Assembly (NCBI GenBank): GCA_018644665.1
Contig: JABGQA010000081.1
Coordinates: 1 to 64,000 of the forward strand
Direction: 5' to 3'
DNA: 64,000 nt
DNA from: Candidatus Poribacteria bacterium
GTDB taxonomy: Bacteria; Poribacteria; WGA-4E; GCA-2687025
Shown: piece by piece, positions 61,400 to 64,000 of the stretch
How positions within the stretch are numbered: the first letter of the stretch is position 1
Layout of the letters: the number at the start of each line of letters is the position of its first letter
Made by a program: the position numbers and the translations under genes
The notes under the pieces: model-generated
What the model was told of the DNA's origin: nothing
Seen by the model: the letters and a program-made list of their open reading frames with translations, nothing else
Databases searched by the model: none

Positions 61400-62371
61400 A
61401 TGGAATACAGAACGCTGACGGGAACCGGCGCGACGGTCTCGCGCGTCTGCCTCGGGACGATGACGTTCGGGCAGCAGGTGGACGAGCTGCCGACTGCGCG
61501 AATGATCGACATGGCGCTCGACGCCGGGGTGAACTTCATCGACACCGCGGACGCGTACGTCGGCGGGTATTCGGAGGAGCTGCTCGGCCGCACGCTTAAG
61601 CGGAGGCGGGGCAGCATCGTGCTTGCGAGCAAGGTCGCGAACGATGTCGGCCCCGACGCGCATCTCGACGGAGGCCTTCACCGACGCCACGTCGTACAGG
61701 GCGTGGAGGCGAGCCTGCGGCGGCTCAACACTGACTTCCTCGACATCTACTACCTGCACAAGCCCGACTACAACACGCCCATCGAGGAGACGCTCGCGGC
61801 GTTCGATCAACTGGTGCAGCAGGGCAAGGTGCACTACGTCGGCATGTCCAACTTCGCGTCGTGGCAGGTGTGTGAGGCCAGGTGGAAGTGCGACGTGAAC
61901 CGGTGGGCGCCGCCCGTCGTGACACAGGTACCGTACAGCCTCATCACACGCGGGATCGAGGAGGAATACGTCGCCTTCGTCAAGAAGATGGGCATCGGCG
62001 TCACGGTGTACAACCCGCTCGGGGCCGGGATGCTCACCGGGAAACACCGACGCGACGATGGCCCCGCGGAAGGCTCGCGACTCGCCACGAACGACGACTA
62101 CCACGGCCGGTTCTGGCACGACGCGAACTTCACCGCGGTCGAGGGGATCGAGAAGATCGCGCGTGACGCAGGGCTGACGATGGTGGAACTCGCCCTGAGG
62201 TGGCTGGCATCACAGGATCACGTCGACTCGGTGATCCTGGGCGCGAGCAAGCCGGAGCACCTGGAGGCGAACCTCGCAGCCATCGACGGACGGCTGGATG
62301 ACGCGACGCTGGAGGCCTGCGACGGGGTCTGGCAGACGCTGCGCGGTCCGCACTTCCGGTACAGCCGCTAG
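61400..62371 (+). CDS. Aldo/keto reductase
   Basis: 323 residues, NADPH-dependent TIM-barrel oxidoreductase. Visible are VSRVCLGTMTFG at the start, the catalytic Asp/Tyr region NFIDTADAYVGGYSEELLGR, the catalytic Lys in IVLASKVAND, and His in LDIYYLHKPDYN, plus the cofactor signature SVILGASKPEHLEANLAAI near the end. The start follows GGAGAGG. It is monocistronic. The type is the general aldo/keto reductase (auxin-induced protein-like) class; the substrate is probably a sugar aldehyde or ketone but is not predictable. Confidence 0.93.
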   Translation: MEYRTLTGTGATVSRVCLGTMTFGQQVDELPTARMIDMALDAGVNFIDTADAYVGGYSEELLGRTLKRRRGSIVLASKVANDVGPDAHLDGGLHRRHVVQGVEASLRRLNTDFLDIYYLHKPDYNTPIEETLAAFDQLVQQGKVHYVGMSNFASWQVCEARWKCDVNRWAPPVVTQVPYSLITRGIEEEYVAFVKKMGIGVTVYNPLGAGMLTGKHRRDDGPAEGSRLATNDDYHGRFWHDANFTAVEGIEKIARDAGLTMVELALRWLASQDHVDSVILGASKPEHLEANLAAIDGRLDDATLEACDGVWQTLRGPHFRYSR

Positions 62372-62453
62372 CGCTCGCGCTGCACGGCCTCACGCGCGAG
62401 CATCGGCTATGGTCGGGGTACCGCACGCGTAGCGGGTGGACCGGAGGCCGCCG

Positions 62454-63449
62454 ATGCACGCCGACCCGAAGAACGTCGACGATGCCCGCGCGCGTTTCTG
62501 CACGCGGGCACCCGGCCCTCTGAGGCTCGTGGCCTGCGGTCTGGCGCTCGGGATCGTCCTGTTCGCCGCCCACGCGGACGCGCGCGTCCTGCGCGTTCCC
62601 GACGAATACGCGTCACCGCAGGCGGCGGTGGACGAGGCGGGCGCTGGCGACATCGTATCGGTTGCCGAAGGCGTGTACGAGCCGCCGCGTATGACGGAGA
62701 GCGACGTCACGCTGATGGGTAGCGGCGTCGGCACGGTCTTCATCCAGGAGATAGACATTCGCGGCGTGGACGGCATCGTACTGACGGGCCTCCGCGTGCG
62801 CGGCGGGACGAACGACCATCACTTCGGCATCGCCTGCGAGGACGCGAACGACATCGTCATCCGCGATGTTGCGATAGACGGCTTCCACCACGGAATCAGC
62901 GCATCGGGGTCCACCGTGCGCATCGCCGGGTGCGAGGTCAAGGACGCGTTCAACGTCGCGCTCTTGGTCACGCAGGACTCGGCGGTGCGCGTGGAGGACA
63001 CAGTCGCAGGGGCGGATTCGGCGATCGGCATGCTCGTCACCGAGTGCCCGCGTCTCACCGAGGTGCGTCGGAGCGAGATCCGCGGCACGTTGCTCGTCGG
63101 CCTCCGCGCGGCGAACGCGAACGTCACGGTGCGGGACACGCGAATCGAGGGCAATCCCGTGGGCGTCGATGTGGTGTCCGGCCATGTGGACCTAGGGCGC
63201 AGTGACGATCCCGGGCGCAACGTGTTCCTGGCGAACGACGTCCTCGACGTGCTCGCCGCGCGCCGCGTCAACGTGCAGGCGTCTGGCTGCTACTGGGGAC
63301 GCGGCGGCCGTCCCGGCGCCGATCGCGTGTCTCCTACTGTCGAGGTGTTCCCCTGGCTGGCGAGCGATCCGGCAGGCGCTCGCCCCGTGTCGTCGCGCTC
63401 CCGACTTGCGACCAACTGGGCGCGCCTGAAGACGCGCGGGCCGCAATGA
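62454..63449 (+). CDS. Secreted right-handed beta-helix protein
   Basis: About 331 residues. The start at 62454 follows GGAGG; the first part is a long N-region ending in a signal peptide (LVACGLALGIVLFAAHADA). The mature part opens with VPDEYASPQAAVDEAGAGD, the usual start of parallel beta-helix proteins (pectate lyase/NosD type), followed by helix coils (GIVLTGLRVRGGTND, NDIVIRDVAIDGF, TVRIAGCEVKD). No catalytic residues of a lyase are obvious, so a glycan-binding or hydrolase role is uncertain. It lies 22 bases upstream of the next gene, suggesting cotranscription. Confidence 0.78.
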   Translation: MHADPKNVDDARARFCTRAPGPLRLVACGLALGIVLFAAHADARVLRVPDEYASPQAAVDEAGAGDIVSVAEGVYEPPRMTESDVTLMGSGVGTVFIQEIDIRGVDGIVLTGLRVRGGTNDHHFGIACEDANDIVIRDVAIDGFHHGISASGSTVRIAGCEVKDAFNVALLVTQDSAVRVEDTVAGADSAIGMLVTECPRLTEVRRSEIRGTLLVGLRAANANVTVRDTRIEGNPVGVDVVSGHVDLGRSDDPGRNVFLANDVLDVLAARRVNVQASGCYWGRGGRPGADRVSPTVEVFPWLASDPAGARPVSSRSRLATNWARLKTRGPQ

Positions 63450-63471
63450 ACCGTGTAGGGGGAGCGTGACA

Positions 63472-64000
63472 ATGCGAGTTCGGCCTCTGCTGCCTCTGTG
63501 CTTCCTCGTGGCTCTTGTCGGGGTGACCCACGCGGGAGCATCCATGCCGACCGAGCGCGAGGTGCTGCAGTGGGAGCCGACCGAGTGGGCAGTCCAGACC
63601 GAGGCCTACGATGGCAACCGGTTCGACATCGTCTCGCGCGTGACCTTCGAGCACGCTGGGAGCGATGAACGCCGTGTCACGGAGATGTTCACCACGCGCG
63701 ACGGCGAGTGGCGCTTCCGCTTCACCGGCACGCGGCCCGGTTTGTGGACCTACCGATCCGCGAGCGATGTGGTGGCGTTGGACGGCCTGACCGGGTCTGT
63801 CCACGTGGCGCCGAACCACAACGGCGTTGGGTTCGTCACCAGCATTGGCTCCACATGGGCGCGCCAGGTGGGCGCCGATGGGCGCCTCGAGGCGTTCGTG
63901 CCGCAATACGTCATGTACGACACGCCCGACGCCTACCAGGACAACGCCGAGAAGATCGACCGCGACATCCAGACGTTCATGGTCGAGCACGGCTTCAGCG
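63472..64000 (+). CDS. Secreted DUF5060-like glycosidase, N-terminal part (runs off the window)
   Basis: The frame is open from the ATG at 63472 to the window end (176 codons), so it is incomplete. GGGGGAG lies eight bases upstream. A signal peptide (PLCFLVALVGVTHAGAS) is followed by an Ig-like N-terminal domain with VTEMFTTRDGEWRFRFTGTR and PGLWTYRSASDVVAL, the pattern of DUF5060 modules that precede a TIM-barrel glycosidase. After it, VPQYVMYDTPDAYQDNAEKI looks like the beginning of the barrel. It is in the same operon as the beta-helix protein. Together they would process extracellular glycans. Confidence 0.68.
   Translation, partial: MRVRPLLPLCFLVALVGVTHAGASMPTEREVLQWEPTEWAVQTEAYDGNRFDIVSRVTFEHAGSDERRVTEMFTTRDGEWRFRFTGTRPGLWTYRSASDVVALDGLTGSVHVAPNHNGVGFVTSIGSTWARQVGADGRLEAFVPQYVMYDTPDAYQDNAEKIDRDIQTFMVEHGFS

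Noticed and set aside
1-64000. tRNA, rRNA, CRISPR arrays, attachment sites, transposases
   Set aside because: None was found on reading both strands; no tRNA T-arm with matching acceptor stem, no regularly spaced repeats and no transposase or integrase motifs were seen.

Overview
The window is high-GC DNA from a free-living Gram-negative-type bacterium. Three unrelated secreted proteins end in the same roughly 90-residue C-terminal domain (core NYPNPFNPETWIPF, then WDGR and a final basic tail). That domain, together with a dockerin-bearing protein, a LamG protein, a GH172/DUF2961 enzyme, an FkbM methyltransferase and many propeller and HEAT proteins, is typical of Candidatus Poribacteria and related lineages. 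The assignment is an inference from gene content; there is no rRNA or other marker here to confirm it. I saw no tRNA, rRNA, CRISPR array, phage or intact insertion sequence.

Layout. 0-10 kb: a class III cyclase/AAA/TPR regulator interrupted by an amber codon, a sugar isomerase, a trypsin-like protease, a heparinase-like protein, HU, and an APH-kinase/M19 dipeptidase pair. 10-18.5 kb: a signal-peptide beta-barrel with EF-hand-like loops, a Tat-like Cys-rich protein, two copies of a structured 250-base repeat, a giant Reg_prop lipoprotein and a HEAT lipoprotein. 18.5-22.6 kb: an operon of oligoendopeptidase F, an M14 carboxypeptidase and a GNAT enzyme. 22.9-35 kb: surface proteins (Calx-beta, LamG, NHL and dockerin types) among small acetyltransferases, a broken GNAT gene, a histidine phosphatase, FkbM, and a membrane protein with a near-consensus sigma70 promoter. 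35-41 kb: a kinase/methyltransferase pair, a GH172 enzyme, and a coupled TIM-barrel/OpgC pair. 41-50 kb: a BNR propeller surface protein, an APH-like kinase, an ECF sigma factor fused to an Eis-like acetyltransferase (frameshifted), a DppA-type D-aminopeptidase and a membrane-anchored FMN glutamate-synthase-like protein. 50-54.2 kb: small and decaying genes, including a degenerate sigma54-type AAA protein and a shrunken duplicate of that locus. 54-64 kb: an aminotransferase/GlpD operon preceded by an outer-membrane barrel, paralogous NTF2-like proteins, an aldo-keto reductase, a beta-helix protein and a partial DUF5060-like glycosidase.

How the genes fit together. Most identifiable functions concern scavenging and remodelling of outside material. 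Peptides are handled by PepF, M14, M19, M55 and a trypsin-like protease. Glycans are handled by a heparinase-like enzyme, GH172, a possible TIM-barrel glycosidase, OpgC, a beta-helix protein and a DUF5060-like enzyme. Large secreted propeller or adhesive proteins sit around them.

The observations most worth following are the two-copy structured repeat with compensatory base changes in its apical hairpin (12.83-13.38 kb), the ECF sigma-Eis fusion with a one-base frameshift (45.6-47.5 kb), the collapsed duplicate of the 52 kb locus at 54.0-54.2 kb, and the amber stop inside the cyclase TPR domain at position 54.
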